Assembly: GCA_003313425.1 (NCBI GenBank)
Contig: NHZP01000020.1
Span: 806,001 to 870,000 of the forward strand
Length of the DNA stretch: 64,000 nt
Source: Pseudopyrenochaeta lycopersici
Taxonomy: Eukaryota > Ascomycota > Dothideomycetes > Pleosporales > Pseudopyrenochaetaceae
Reading direction: 5' to 3'
Shown: positions 1-11,098 of the stretch, one piece after another
Layout: the number at the start of each line of letters is the position of its first letter
Position numbering within the stretch: the stretch's first letter is position 1
Position numbers and translations under genes: made by a program
Notes under the pieces: model-generated
The model's input: only the letters and a program-made list of their open reading frames with translations
The model's database searches: none
Told to the model about the DNA's origin: nothing

Positions 1-1180
1 TCCTCAGCTTTATTACTGTTGCTGTTAGAGGCTTCTTTATAGTTAGAGTTACTAGTCTCTAGGCTTGCGTGCACGTAACGATTAGTAGCTAGGTTACCGC
101 GCGGATTTCCTTAATACTAGTTACGGCTAGAGTCCGCGTTATAAGGCTTAGGACTGTTAGCTAGCTTGTAGTCACCTATTCTATTGTCTTTAAACAACAG
201 ACGTAGGCCTAGAGCAGGCTTACTAGCTTTCTTAATAGGCTTATCCGCCGCCGTCCTTAGAACAAATTTACAAGGCAGTGCCAGGCTTAGTCTAGCTGGC
301 GCGTTACGCCCCTTTATTTAATTAGCGAGATACTAAGGCAATTACTAGAGGTCGTAGCTCTAACATACATTGTTAATTATATTGCAAAGAGATTAGAAGT
401 TAGCAGCAGTATAGACAGCGGGCGCGCTGCTAAGGCTCTGTTAGAGATAGCCTAGAAGCTTAGCCTAAAGCTTATACGCTTAAGTCACAGCAATCCATCT
501 AAGCTAAGTAGCGATAGCGTTAAACTCTGTCTAGAACAGAGCCTATACTTTAACTATAGTAGAGTATTCTAGCGAGCTACGTTCTAGGAAGACTAAAGTA
601 TTATATTACTATTCTGCTGTAACGTAGTAGTTACAGTTGCTAAAGATAGAGTTAAGGACATAAAAACACTTAAAGTCGTCCTTATATTAACATAAAAACC
701 TATTAGACTTTTACAGCAAGGTTTAAGCAGAACTACTAGTAGCTTAAAAGATAAATTATGCTCACATATCGTTATATTACTAGTCTAACCTATTATTTTT
801 AAAATAGTTAAGTATCTTCGTAATCTACCTATAAAGATTAGGACCCCTAGAGTATACTAGAGGCACCTGAATTTGCTTGTTCTTTATAGACAAGAACTAA
901 TATAACCCCTTAATCTTATAGTAGAGCTTAGTTAGATAAGGGCTTAGCGTTACTATGTTGCCTAGGAATGTTTAGTATTCGCGAGTAAGAGGAAGGTTAG
1001 TTAAGAGCGGAACACGCTAAGGGGAACTAAACTTATTAAGAATACCGCCCGCTGCGTTACCTTGTAGGAGGATTTATATAGGCGTACTTATTCCTCTTAG
1101 CAGAGGCTTATTCATAGCTCCTAGGGCTAGCTGTAATAGAGTAAGTCTAGTAAGGCCTAAAACCTTAGGAGAGCTAGATA
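1..1180. other. RIP-degraded sequence, unidentified
   Basis: This stretch has no open frame of useful length. It is dense in TA dinucleotides and in TAG/TAA triplets in all frames, which is the look of sequence mutated by fungal RIP (C-to-T on either strand). I could not match it to any of the transposon families seen later in the window. It probably belongs to the same dead repeat as the pseudogene just downstream. Confidence 0.6.
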
Positions 1181-1800
1181 ACAGACAGTCGCGCAACGCA
1201 GAGTTACGCTTATTCTTAATTTCTTGCAACAAACCTTCTAAGGTCTTGTAGTCAGCGACAAGCTTATTCTACTGCTCGCTAAGCTTATTATATTCTTTAA
1301 CTAGCTTATCCTTTTATTAAGTAAAGCTGCGTTGTTGTTTAGTTAGTTCCTGCTTTAGAGTAGAAGTGTTAAGGTAGCGTGTCTCTAACAACTTCTTATC
1401 CTTGTTAAGAGCATACAAGGCACACCTAAATAGTGTTGTTAGGCGTGTAAGTAGCGTAGGCTTAAGGCTTAAGAACTTACTAGGGTAGTTCTTTACAAGC
1501 TGGATGCCTAAGGGTGCTAATCGCTAAATAGAAGTAGGTAGACTTAAGCTCGCGGATCGTAGCAAACCTAGAAGGCTACCTAGAGGAAGATAGTTATTAA
1601 AGTCCTTAGGGAGACCTAGATTAGCAGCTTCCTTACGTAGCTATATCTAATAAGCTCTTATAGCACGCTGTGTTGTATTGCGAGAGAAGGAATGTAGGTT
1701 AACTTCCTTAGTTAACAAGTTAGCACAGGAGCTTGTTAGCGTAAATTTAGGGTACTCTACGTCTTTAACAATAGGGTTTTCTAAGATAACTAGTTCTGAA
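1180..1800 (-). pseudogene. RIP-broken coding sequence with coiled-coil stretch, unknown family
   Basis: On the minus strand a long frame can be followed from about 1800 down to about 1180, interrupted by only a few TAG/TAA stops of the RIP type. The first part is rich in Leu, Ser and Pro. The later part is Lys/Glu/Gln/Leu-rich with heptad-like spacing, suggesting a coiled coil, and lies roughly between 1200 and 1400. I do not recognise the family. It could be the C-terminal part of a transposase or an accessory protein of a mobile element, given the context. That the frame persists with substitutions only suggests the copy was killed by RIP and not by indels. Confidence 0.4.
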
Positions 1801-2940
1801 TCCTCTATAGCCTTATTCTTGTTCTTCTCTTAGCGTTAACAGGCCCTTTCCCTAAGTTAATTACGAGCCGCCTGTGTTTTAGCTAACGCGTCGTCTTTCT
1901 AATAGGCTTAAAATTTAGGCTGCTAGCTAGAGGACCCTTTATTATAAGAGCTGTCTGCTATTAGGCTAAACAAAGAAGGTTAGATAGAAGTAAGAGTAGA
2001 TGTAGAGGTAAAAGTAAAAGTTAAAGTAAAACTAGAGGGAATCCTTAAGCTTTAGTAAGCAGACTTAAGATTTAACTATTAGTTAAGTAGTATTATTAGT
2101 TAGGTAAGGTTACTAGGACTAGGAGAAATACTTAGGAGTGTCGTGCACAGGCTAAGTTTAGAGAATTACCTAATTAGGAAGTTTTAGAGGGTAAATGCGT
2201 GCTTAAGGCAGCACGTGCGCGTAATTAAAATATACGCACAGACTGTAGTGTGTGAAAGTAGGAATAATCCCTAGAGTGTTCCTATTTAAGGAAGGGAATA
2301 ATAGGACGTGTCTTGTTAATAATAATCCTAGCGTTTAGGTAGCGCAAAGCGTAGGTACTAAGGTGCGAAACAGGTTACTAGCAAGGAAACCTAGCAAATT
2401 CTAGGCTATTCTAAAGCTTAACTAAGAGGGAATAGCTTATAAAATTTTAGCTAAACTGGTAGTAGAGGATAGCACTGTAAATCGACTATCGTGCGAGGGC
2501 TATCCTAAAGCTTAACTAAGGGGGGATAGGATCTGGTCCTAGTACGTTAGTACCACCTTACTGTTAAACTTACCTAAGAGGTAACAGCTTAAGCAACTGT
2601 GTGTTAACTACAGAGAGGAGCCAAAGCGCTGTATGATCTGCTATTATGTAAGGCAGTTAACACGCATAGTTAGGACGGTCTTAGTTAAAGAAACTCAATT
2701 TAAAAGGAAATGGATAAAATAGCAGATATCTCTTACCTTCGGGGGAGAGGTGCTGCCTATATACATGAGCTAGAGCAGGCTAGTCCCGATCCAGTTACCT
2801 AGCTTGGTGAAAGGTAAGAGGTAACAGTTACCTTTCACCTGCGTCTAGTAACTTGGCAGGATCGTTACCTTTCACCTGCGTCTAGTAACTTGGAAGGATT
2901 GAACCCTTTCACCTGCGTCTAGTAACCTAAAAGAATTAAA
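1800..2940. other. RIP-degraded non-coding sequence with short repeats
   Basis: No gene is visible. Two similar imperfect stem-loops of about 30 bases occur near 2402-2434 and 2502-2532, each with a stem flanking the shared core ctaaagcttaactaag. A purine-rich, less mutated stretch follows at 2700-2830 and leads into the triple repeat at 2831. Confidence 0.5.
2831..2927. repeat. Tandem repeat, 37-bp period, about 2.6 copies
   Basis: The 22-base core beginning cctttcacctgcgtctagta starts at 2831, 2868 and 2905, giving an exact 37-base period. The spacers between cores diverge slightly. It sits just before the dead hAT element, so it may be a subterminal repeat of that element or of whatever it inserted into. 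Confidence 0.85.
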
Positions 2941-4246
2941 CCCTAACACCTTCTATAACTAGTATAAGGCTAGCTAGGGCTAGAAAACCCTCTTTTAAGA
3001 CCGCCTTTCTAAGCAATAGTAGGAGGAACTTACGCACCTTTACAACTAGCTTAAGACGTTCTATAATAGAACCCTATCTACAGAAGGTAGGGCGTTAACA
3101 CTAGTAGATTACTTTTAGACGCTTAACTAGCTACTAGATAAGATTTAGCAGGCTAAGATTAAATTTAAAGAGCTCTATAAAGACGTAGTTTAGAAGAACT
3201 ATAGCTATAGAGCTCTTATAACTAAAGCAGATAACTTTATATTTCTTACTGCTATAGCTAAAGTTTCCTAGAGTAAGGCTAAGGAATACTTTAAAAAAGT
3301 AGATAATACGCCAGCATACTATACTGCTATTTCTCTAAATCTAACTCTTAAATAATAGTAGTATATTAAGACCTGGACGGACGAAGTTAAGCGGCTATAG
3401 ATTTTAACTGTAAAAGAGCTTATTAAGGAGTTCTAGTTAGAAGAGTATTAAGGTAGATAGTCTACTAAGCAGGCGTCTGCTACCCTAGCCCTAACGCTAG
3501 CTATTCTAGCTAAGAAAGAGAAGGCTTCTGCTACTATTAAAAGCTATAAGCGGCTTAAGCTCCGCTATAAGGCATTAGCACCTGAAATACCCGCTATTGA
3601 TCTCCTTAACAGTTTCTTAAGAAATACGTTATCTAGCTTAACGAACATGACTCGTTTAACGTTATCTAGTACTAGAATAATTGCTACTACTTGTAACCTG
3701 ATCTAGCACGTATGGCTCTTAACGTACTAGCTATTCTACTAATATCTAATAAGTGTGAGAGGCTATTTAGCAGCGTAAAGATACTACTTACTAACTAGCG
3801 CTTAAGGCTTAAGATAGATATTATTAAAGCTAGCGAGTGCCTTCAATCGTGGTATAGACTACCTACACAGAATACTTTCAACGACGAAGGCATTAGGAGA
3901 CTAGAAGGTGAGCCTAACCCTCAGGAAACTGGGCAGCAGGGTGGGGGTAATGCTGATACCGAAATGGACGGCGCGGAACTTCAGATCGTGGACTAAGACG
4001 ATCTTCTAGACGAGGACGATATTAATGGAACTATTATGGACATTATGGATGTCTATGACGCAGTATATAGTGTAGAATAAATGTGTATTCGGCTACTAGA
4101 CTAGCCTTTTCCATTAAAAAGGTTGCATACTAAGCAATTATAAGAACTGGATTGCACTGGCGCTCCAGGAGTCCCAGAGCCCTTGCACCGGACTGGACTG
4201 GATCCGAACCCTGAATCCAGTCCAGTCCAATCCAACAAGATCACTG
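2940..4246 (+). mobile_element. RIP-degraded hAT element (3' part), plus strand
   Basis: The plus strand carries a degenerate hAT transposase. The clearest part is the C-terminal dimerisation region at about 3710-3860, where a frame reads CERLFSS and continues through residues typical of hAT C termini. Upstream frames are full of RIP-type stops. After the coding part (stop near 4080) comes a GC-richer end carrying a perfect hairpin (4190-4228) and ending ...caagatcactg at 4246; read inward this is CAGTGATCTTG, a typical hAT terminal start. The left end was not located, so the 5' boundary is approximate. Confidence 0.65.
4190..4228. repeat. Perfect 14-bp inverted repeat (hairpin) at hAT end
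   Basis: ggactggactggat (4190-4203) is exactly complementary to atccagtccagtcc (4215-4228), with an 11-base loop. The arms consist of a GGACT-type short-period repeat. Comparable hairpins occur near other hAT ends in the window. Confidence 0.9.
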
Positions 4247-4640
4247 TATTCAAGTAGCTAGCCGTGGAGGTATGGGTATTGCCTTTGATCAGGGTATTAC
4301 CCGCATGGATAACAACCTTTCAGATGATGAATTTGACTAGTAAACAGCTAGAATAGGTTCAATTCAAGCGCTCAGGCGACGGGAACGGTAGGTATCCAAA
4401 CTGTCATATGTATGGTGGTGGCAGTCGAGTGAAATAGCTTTTATTCAGCCAATGATAGTGCCTTACACTTTGGCCAGATAAATGTGGATATCCAAGTTGA
4501 TATGTGGCTGTATAGCTATATGGATATCATCTTGGCTATATCGATATCCATCCAAATTAAATTCTAGGTGTGGATATCCGTCCAAATGATATTTTGGGCG
4601 TGGATATCAATACAGTCACAGGACAAAAGTCTGTTCGCTA
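4247..4640. other. Intergenic sequence with short dispersed repeats
   Basis: There is no coding signal. Between 4480 and 4615 the motif tggatatc(c) recurs several times in slightly different contexts, forming an irregular satellite-like patch that may be the end of another mobile element. The GC content is normal, unlike the flanking RIP-hit DNA. Confidence 0.5.
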
Positions 4641-5166
4641 AGGAGGTTAGCGTCCCTATTACTACTTAAACCCTTAACTTTAAAGTACTATAATATTACG
4701 TAAGATAGACTAAACTAGATAATTTTTAGCGTAAATTAATTATAATATACTTAATATTTAGTCTAGTAGCCCTATATAAGTCTTATAGCGTTAAAGTAGT
4801 ATAGTATACTAGTAATTAGCTTATAGATTAGTAAGTTAGGGATAGCTGTCTACGCCTCTAATAACTCTATTTTAAAGTAATCTTAGTTATCTTTAGACTC
4901 TCTTATATAATTAAACTTAGAGTAGAGCTTATAAACTTTTTATTTAAGTGCCTACTAAATATATTTAATTAGGTTAAGGTCTAGAGAATATAGTAGGAAG
5001 TTAACTATTTATAGGGTAGCAAATAGGTTACGGGTACCCGCTATAGGTATAGGTTGGATATAGGGTTATAGATGAGTAGGTTAGGGTTAGGGTTGGGTCG
5101 CACGGACTATAGGTATAGGTTAGGGTTAGGTCGCACGGACTCTAGGTTAGGTTAAGGCTAAGGTTA

Positions 5167-7006
5167 ACGTGTTCAACCACGCTCGGCAACACCAGTCGCT
5201 CGGCCACCCCACTAATACCAACGCGCTTGGTCTCAAAACAACCACTATGACAAGGCAACGACAGCCTCCTGTAGCTTAAAAGGAGGGCCGTGTCCTTCTT
5301 GCGTCTTAGGCAATTAATTTAAAACAAATTACAAGTATGCGGAGGGCCGCGCAGCTGTTTAGTGTTCCTTAATTAACGCTGGAGGACAGAATTAAAGGCC
5401 GCCTGCCTCTACTAACAATTAACGCACGTAAACGTAAGCTATCCCCTACTAAAGAATAGAGCCTTATTTAATAGATACTAGATCTTAATTAACGAGGCTT
5501 TCTGCCTTATATCATTAACGTACGTTAGATAGGAGACGCCCTTCTCGCTGCACGAGGCTAGCAGCCTCCTCTACCTCCTCTTAGTAAGAACTAGGTCTCT
5601 TATTTTATTAAGGCTTAGTTAGAGCTTTAGATAAAGTAGAACCGTAAATTCTACTTACAGCGCGTAAAATACGAGGATTCTATAAAGATAAACGCCTAGT
5701 ATAGTCTTATAAGAGACATAATTTAGACGTATAAGATAGTTACTAAGGATACCTATAACTTTAATAAGACTAGGTTTATAATAGGTATCGCCTTAACGTT
5801 AAAGGTAGTTACTAGCTCTAATACTATTAGATAAGTAACTGTTGTTTAGCCTAGCAATCGTAACTAGATAACAATAATTAAGTATGTAAGCGCTATAGGC
5901 TTTATACTGCCTCCCTTTATTATCCTTAAGGGCAGAGTCTACTAGGCGTTGTAGTATAGTCCTAAGCTATAGCTGCCTAGCGACTAGAGCATTAGTGTAA
6001 GCGATAACAGATAGATAACAACAACCTTAGCCTTAACTAGTTAAAGCATTTTAACCTACACACGGCCTTACGTACTATAGGAGGCTATCGCCTTCTAATA
6101 CTAGACAGCTATAGTAGCTACGCAACGCCTGCGTTTAATACTTACTATACAGAGAAGAATATAATTACCCTCTATATGCCTCCTTACACGTCCTATAAGC
6201 TACAGCCTCTTAATATTAGTTACTTTTTACCCCTTAAGATAGCGTACGGACACGTAATAGACAGGCTTACGCGCTAACAGGTGCAGATTATTAATAAGGA
6301 CCAATTTCTCTATATATATCCACGTATACGTTTAACTATTTTCTTAACCTTAAACATCCTTGCAGGCTTTTAGGCGACAGGCTTAGTCCCGTTCTATCCT
6401 AAACGTGTCCTATTAACGCTAATAGTTGTCTATACACCGTCTCCTCTATAGATAGTAGCTATAGCTAAGGCTGTTTAGACAACAGAAACGCCTTACACTA
6501 CTAATTAACTTAATTAACAGGCTTACCTTGTACGTAAGCTCCTTTAACGTTAATTATAAAGCCCCTTAAGCAAAGCTCTCGCGCAGCTTATTAAAGGCTG
6601 TTAGCTAGCTATAAACTTAGCTATAATCTTAGCAGAGGAAAATAGCAAACTATGTGCCTTAAATATGCGTTTACAACGTAGGAAGGATAAACAGCGATAA
6701 TATATTACAGCTAGAGGTGCCTTACAGGTTGAGGTAGGTCGCGCGTTAGCTGTAGCTACTAAAATAGCGTTAAACTTAAGGGTAGAGGAGGAGGCTTCTT
6801 AGCCTTAGCAACGAGCACTACCAACCTGCACTAAATACGGAACTTAAGGTCATAATCAGACTTCGTGTAAACAAAGATAGAGAGCAATACTACTATATTT
6901 ACTAGTAAACTTACAGCGTGGTTGTCGCATTATCGTGCGTTAAGATCCTCCTGTTTTGATGAGGTGGCTGAGCGACTGGTGTTGCCGAGCGAGTAGTTGA
7001 ACACGT
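5167..7006 (+). mobile_element. Pogo/Fot1-like element, type B copy 1 (RIP-killed)
   Basis: The element begins acgtgttcaacc and ends with the complement, with inverted repeats of about 45 bp that themselves contain a repeated subterminal motif. It is flanked by TA on both sides (5165-5166, 7007-7008), as expected for Tc1/mariner/pogo elements. It is 1840 bp long and carries one transposase pseudogene. It lies inside the non-autonomous hAT element and is heavily RIP-mutated, so it is older than the Copia insertion next to it. Confidence 0.9.
5246..6880 (+). pseudogene. Pogo-like transposase, RIP-inactivated
   Basis: From an ATG at 5246 the plus strand reads as a degraded DDE transposase of the fungal pogo/Fot1 type: a helix-turn-helix CENP-B/Tc5-like N-terminal half, then a DDE catalytic half beginning near 5740 where the segment DTYNFNKTRF corresponds to the first catalytic Asp region (Asp changed to Asn by RIP). 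The C-terminal end near 6820-6880 has a zinc-knuckle-like spacing, C-x2-C-x4-H-x4-C, with the second Cys changed. Dozens of TAG/TAA stops are spread through an otherwise collinear frame. Confidence 0.8.
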
Positions 7007-7314
7007 TATGCACGTATAAGTTTAGGTTTAGTTACGAGTACCTACTAGGGTTGCTTAGTAATAATAATAATTTACTATAATTAGTAACATAACTAGCTAT
7101 TTTAGATACATATTAGTTAGTATTAGACCTAATATAAAAAAGACGTGATTAGTTAGACCCAGACGTACCCGAGGCTAATAACCCTAACCCTAACCTCAAC
7201 CCATTCACAGTAACCTTAACCTATACCTATTACTAGCGTGTAAGAATAGGTATAGAGCTGGGTTGGGTACGGGTCTTATGTAATCAAACCTAGCGCAACC
7301 TATACCTATACCTA

Positions 7315-7488
7315 TGTCAGATAGAATGCTCAAATGCGATGAGGTATGTTGATAGGTTTTTCATTGTATTCATCATTAAGTTCTTTGCTATTTTTTTCCT
7401 TTTTATGTAGTGTGTGTGTGCCAAGTGGTTACACCCGAGCTTTGTGCTACAATGCTGTATCGCGTACGATCGCTGCTTGTATCTGACA
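7315..7488 (-). repeat. Copia-1 LTR (3' LTR in sense orientation)
   Basis: 174 bp, TG...CA ended, inverted terminal tgtcaga/tctgaca, identical to 12384-12557. Contains a pyrimidine-rich stretch and the segment gttacacccgagctttgt, which also occurs in the LTR debris near 53350 and at 20146. Confidence 0.95.
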
Positions 7489-7591
7489 CACCCCCTCAGC
7501 TTGGAAACCATTTCAAGCTGGACAAGAACCACTTCCGTTGTCTTCTAGTGAATCTCGAGGTCGTGTACAAGGAGCATTGATCGCCGTCTAG

Positions 7592-10500
7592 CTACGCCTG
7601 TTCGATCTCTAGCTTCTCAATTTGGCTTTGGATCTCTTCAAGGCGTGCTGCTGTTATTTCTCTGCTTCCTGTGAGTTCTACCAGGCCCATTTGGCTTAGA
7701 AACTGTGTCCATTTGTTGGCTGGCAACGCCTTTGTAAAGCCATCAGCTAGCATGTCAGCCGATTGGACATGGATGACCCGAATACTTCTTCTTGACACCT
7801 CCTGTCTCAGCCAATGATTGTGAATGTCCACATGCCGGAGCTTGGTTTGCAGCCGTGAGACTTCATTATTGATTAGCCGGATGGTTTGAGTGTTATCGCA
7901 TTGTATCGTGATTGTGTCCTCAGGCAGATTGATTTGCAGTTCCTTAAGTAGTCGTGATATGAATATAGCTTCTTTTGCCACTTGTGATAGCGCAAGAAGC
8001 TCAGCTTCTGTAGTCGATGTTGTGACTGTATCTTGCTTACTTGCTTTCCAAGCAATCAAACCGCCGAATAACTTGATTGTGTATCCCTGCGAGCTCTTTC
8101 TATCGATTGTGTTGTCTGCAAACGAGGCATCGCTCGCTACTTCAAGACAGTCATCTCCACCAAGCTCAAGGGCTCTTGATTTGGTGCTTTGGAGGTAAAG
8201 GAGAACTCGGTCAGCTGCTGTATGGTGCTCAGTGCCAGGGTTCATAAGGAATCGGGCCAGTCTTGATGTTGCAAAGGCGATGTCCGGTCGGGTTGTAACA
8301 GCTGCATATAGCAGAGATCCAATCTTGCGTTGGTACTTGTTGATTTCTGATGGAGTAGCTAGGCCGTCTCGGGGCTTTAGTTCAATGGCTGCCATTGGAG
8401 TGTCATGTCGGATGTCTTTTCTGCCGACTAAGCGGCTGATCTTGTCCGCGTATGCTGCTTGTGATAGCTGGATCTTGCGCTGCTCTCGGTTCCTAATGAC
8501 TTCAACTCCAAGAAACCATTGAAGATCATCTCCACCTGTGATAGAGTACTTGTCTCTAAGATGTTGAATCGCTTGCTGGGCTTCAGTCTCCTTCTGCTTG
8601 CTGTATGCAAGAATGATATCGTCGACATAGAAGAATATGATAATTCCGTCTTTAATTAGGCAGCATGGCTCGTGAGGGACGTTCTGAAAGCCAAGTTTCT
8701 TGAGGGTTGATGTGAATTCCTTTTGCCAGAGGAGAGGGGAGATTCGGAGACCGTATAAAGCCTTGTTTACCTGGAGTATCGTTCCGGGCTTTCGGTAGCC
8801 GTGGGGCATTCTCATGTATACTTCTTGATCCATGGTTGCGTGGACAAAGGCGTTCGTGACATCGTATTGCTTGAGCTCCAGATTGTAGTGAGCTGCTATT
8901 GCCATCAGCATTCGGAATGAACGGCTGGCGAGAGTAGCTGCGTAAGTGTCTTGTGAGGTAATATTCCTTTGTTGGTCACCTCGGACGACGAGTCGCGCCT
9001 TACACTTCAGCAAGTGATGGTTCTTGTCTAGTTTGTAGGTATACACCCACATACAATCGAGGATCTGTTGTCTTGTCAGTTTGATCTTCTTTATTGGCAC
9101 TTCGGACCATGATTTCATCTTGTGATGGCTTTTAAGGTGCTCTTTCTCAGCTTCCTTGAACCATTCGCAGAGAGGATGTTTCTCAATTCCTGTGTGAGAA
9201 GTTGGCAGCGGCGGTAACTCGCTTTGATGTGGCTTTAATCCTTGGGCCAACATTCGCTTCATCTGGGCCTTGTCGATTATCTTCCCATTGTGGGTTCCAA
9301 CGTGCCCTGCTTGGGTGCCCGCTATAAAGGCCGCTTCCCAAGGAATCGTTTTTGATGAGCCAGATGTTGTTTGGCTATCTCCTTGATGCTCGCCAGATAA
9401 AAGTTGCGTAAGCAGAGCTACTGGCGGCGGAGTAGTTGGCGGAGAGGGGTAGGTGTAGTTGATCCTCCTCCCTTGATAGTAACCCGGTTGGTTACCTTGC
9501 TGGGTCGTTTCAGAGTCTTGAATGGTGTCGTCTTCATAAAACGTTTGGGTCTCTGGTTCCTCATGGGTTGGTTCTGGCAGTTCAACTGTCCTCATCCATG
9601 CAGCTATCTCGTTTAGCGTGCTGTGCATAAGGTTGTCCATAAGGTCTTCCGTCTTCCCGTCAAATATTAATTCTTCATCAAACACTACATCTCGAGTGCT
9701 GATTACTTTGGCCATGGATGGAATCCAGATTCTGTAGATATTGGAGGATCGGTATCCAACGAGGTATCCTATCCATGCTCTGGGGTCGAGACGTTGGAGT
9801 CGCGATTTGCCTCGAAGTGTATCGTCGGTAAGGGCGAATGCCTTACAACCGTATGCCTTAAGATGGGCTTGATTCGGTTTCCGCGGGGAGGTAATTATGC
9901 CATCGTACAGGGCTGCCGTAGTGAAGAAAACTTCGTAGGGTGATTTCCAGGCGTTTGAGTAGTTTGGCGTTCGATTGTATAGGTACACTGCTGCTCGTAC
10001 GATCTCTGGCCACAGTTCCCATGGTAGGTTTGCGTCTAATCGTATCGTGCGCGATTTGTCTTTTACCACACCCCCTGAGCGTTCAGCTCCACCGTTCTGG
10101 GATTGAGTGTCTGGGGCGGAAGGCTCCAATCGAATTGAGCGCGCGGTACACCATCTTGAAACTTCGGGTTTAGTAGTCGCGATCTCTCCGTCGCATTCGA
10201 TGACCTTGACTGTAATGTTGTACTGCTTCTTCAGGAAGCGGACGATGATATCCAGGAACCCGATAATGGACTTTCCGAGTCGATTGTCCTTGAAGTAGAA
10301 ATCCCACATGAAACCAGAGTACCGATCAGTAACTAGCATCTGACTCTTCTCTTTTGTTGAACTTCCTTCCTCGTACGTGTGGAAGTCAATAGCGAGTCTT
10401 TCCCCAGGCCCTTGGTCGTGTACTCGGGGTGTGCGTCTTATCTGGCGTTTAGTCTTGGCTCTTCCACATGCGTTGCATTGTACAGTGGTGATTCCTTTGA

Positions 10501-11098
10501 TGCGCACCCCCTCAGATTGTTGGACTAAGTGCTCGATTGCTGCTGGTCCTGGGTGTCCCATTCGCCTATGCCACCGCATGGCGTCGGCCTTCTGTGCTGA
10601 TCGCTTGGTGCGGGAGTTGATTGCTTTCGTGAAGAAGGCGGCTTCGCCCTTGTCCTGGTGTTCGAGTATCCATTGGCCATGTGCCTCCTTCAGGTGTGTG
10701 ATTGTAGTGTTATCCCGTCTCTTCAGAGCAGTAGGGTCACTCTGGTTGTCCCACCACATCCCTTGCTGTCTGAGTAGTCTAAAAGAGACCAAATTACACA
10801 GGATGTCTGGACACCAGGCTACGTTGCGCAGTTCGAGTTTAGTCGGCCCGTTCGGTCCGATGAGGTCGAGTAGGACTGATCCGTATCCTTGTATCCAGAT
10901 CCGTGTATTTCCGGCCCAAATACAGTCTGCAGCCGTAGGCGGACTGAGGTCTCGGACTCGGTTACGATCGTTCGTGATGTGTATCGTGGATCCTGAGTCC
11001 AAAATAAACGAGTGCCTCAGTGGATAGTCTGAAGCTTCTGCTCGAAATGATGCAGCAGTTAAGGCAGCATTAATCGTTGAAATCTTCCGTCCCTCTAG
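7592..11098 (-). CDS. pol: Copia-1 Pol: protease, integrase, reverse transcriptase, RNase H
   Basis: The frame is open from just after the Gag stop at 11099 to 7592. The first 32 codons lead to a retropepsin LDSGST motif at about 11002 (the Leu codon is TTG, so an ATG start here is not needed if it is made as a Gag fusion). Counting from that Leu: the integrase zinc site is H146/H150 with C176/C179, the integrase catalytic triad is D206, D271 and E307, a linker rich in Pro and Thr follows, and Copia-type RT has D714 and YVDD at 792-795. RNase H follows with a SDAS motif and STTEAE. The order PR-IN-RT-RH is diagnostic of Copia. No stop or frameshift was found, so it should be functional if Gag-Pol is expressed. 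Confidence 0.95.
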   Translation of the reverse strand, partial: LEGRKISTINAALTAASFRAEASDYPLRHSFILDSGSTIHITNDRNRVRDLSPPTAADCIWAGNTRIWIQGYGSVLLDLIGPNGPTKLELRNVAWCPDILCNLVSFRLLRQQGMWWDNQSDPTALKRRDNTTITHLKEAHGQWILEHQDKGEAAFFTKAINSRTKRSAQKADAMRWHRRMGHPGPAAIEHLVQQSEGVRIKGITTVQCNACGRAKTKRQIRRTPRVHDQGPGERLAIDFHTYEEGSSTKEKSQMLVTDRYSGFMWDFYFKDNRLGKSIIGFLDIIVRFLKKQYNITVKVIECDGEIATTKPEVSRWCTARSIRLEPSAPDTQSQNGGAERSGGVVKDKSRTIRLDANLPWELWPEIVRAAVYLYNRTPNYSNAWKSPYEVFFTTAALYDGIITSPRKPNQAHLKAYGCKAFALTDDTLRGKSRLQRLDPRAWIGYLVGYRSSNIYRIWIPSMAKVISTRDVVFDEELIFDGKTEDLMDNLMHSTLNEIAAWMRTVELPEPTHEEPETQTFYEDDTIQDSETTQQGNQPGYYQGRRINYTYPSPPTTPPPVALLTQLLSGEHQGDSQTTSGSSKTIPWEAAFIAGTQAGHVGTHNGKIIDKAQMKRMLAQGLKPHQSELPPLPTSHTGIEKHPLCEWFKEAEKEHLKSHHKMKSWSEVPIKKIKLTRQQILDCMWVYTYKLDKNHHLLKCKARLVVRGDQQRNITSQDTYAATLASRSFRMLMAIAAHYNLELKQYDVTNAFVHATMDQEVYMRMPHGYRKPGTILQVNKALYGLRISPLLWQKEFTSTLKKLGFQNVPHEPCCLIKDGIIIFFYVDDIILAYSKQKETEAQQAIQHLRDKYSITGGDDLQWFLGVEVIRNREQRKIQLSQAAYADKISRLVGRKDIRHDTPMAAIELKPRDGLATPSEINKYQRKIGSLLYAAVTTRPDIAFATSRLARFLMNPGTEHHTAADRVLLYLQSTKSRALELGGDDCLEVASDASFADNTIDRKSSQGYTIKLFGGLIAWKASKQDTVTTSTTEAELLALSQVAKEAIFISRLLKELQINLPEDTITIQCDNTQTIRLINNEVSRLQTKLRHVDIHNHWLRQEVSRRSIRVIHVQSADMLADGFTKALPANKWTQFLSQMGLVELTGSREITAARLEEIQSQIEKLEIEQA

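Noticed and set aside
2831..2927. CRISPR-like array
   Set aside because: Fewer than three full units with a 37-bp period and related spacers, in a eukaryotic genome; it is an ordinary tandem repeat.
7592..11027. Several plus-strand frames (for example 7890-8198, 10377-11027) across the Copia element
   Set aside because: They are shadows of the minus-strand Pol frame and have no motif of their own.
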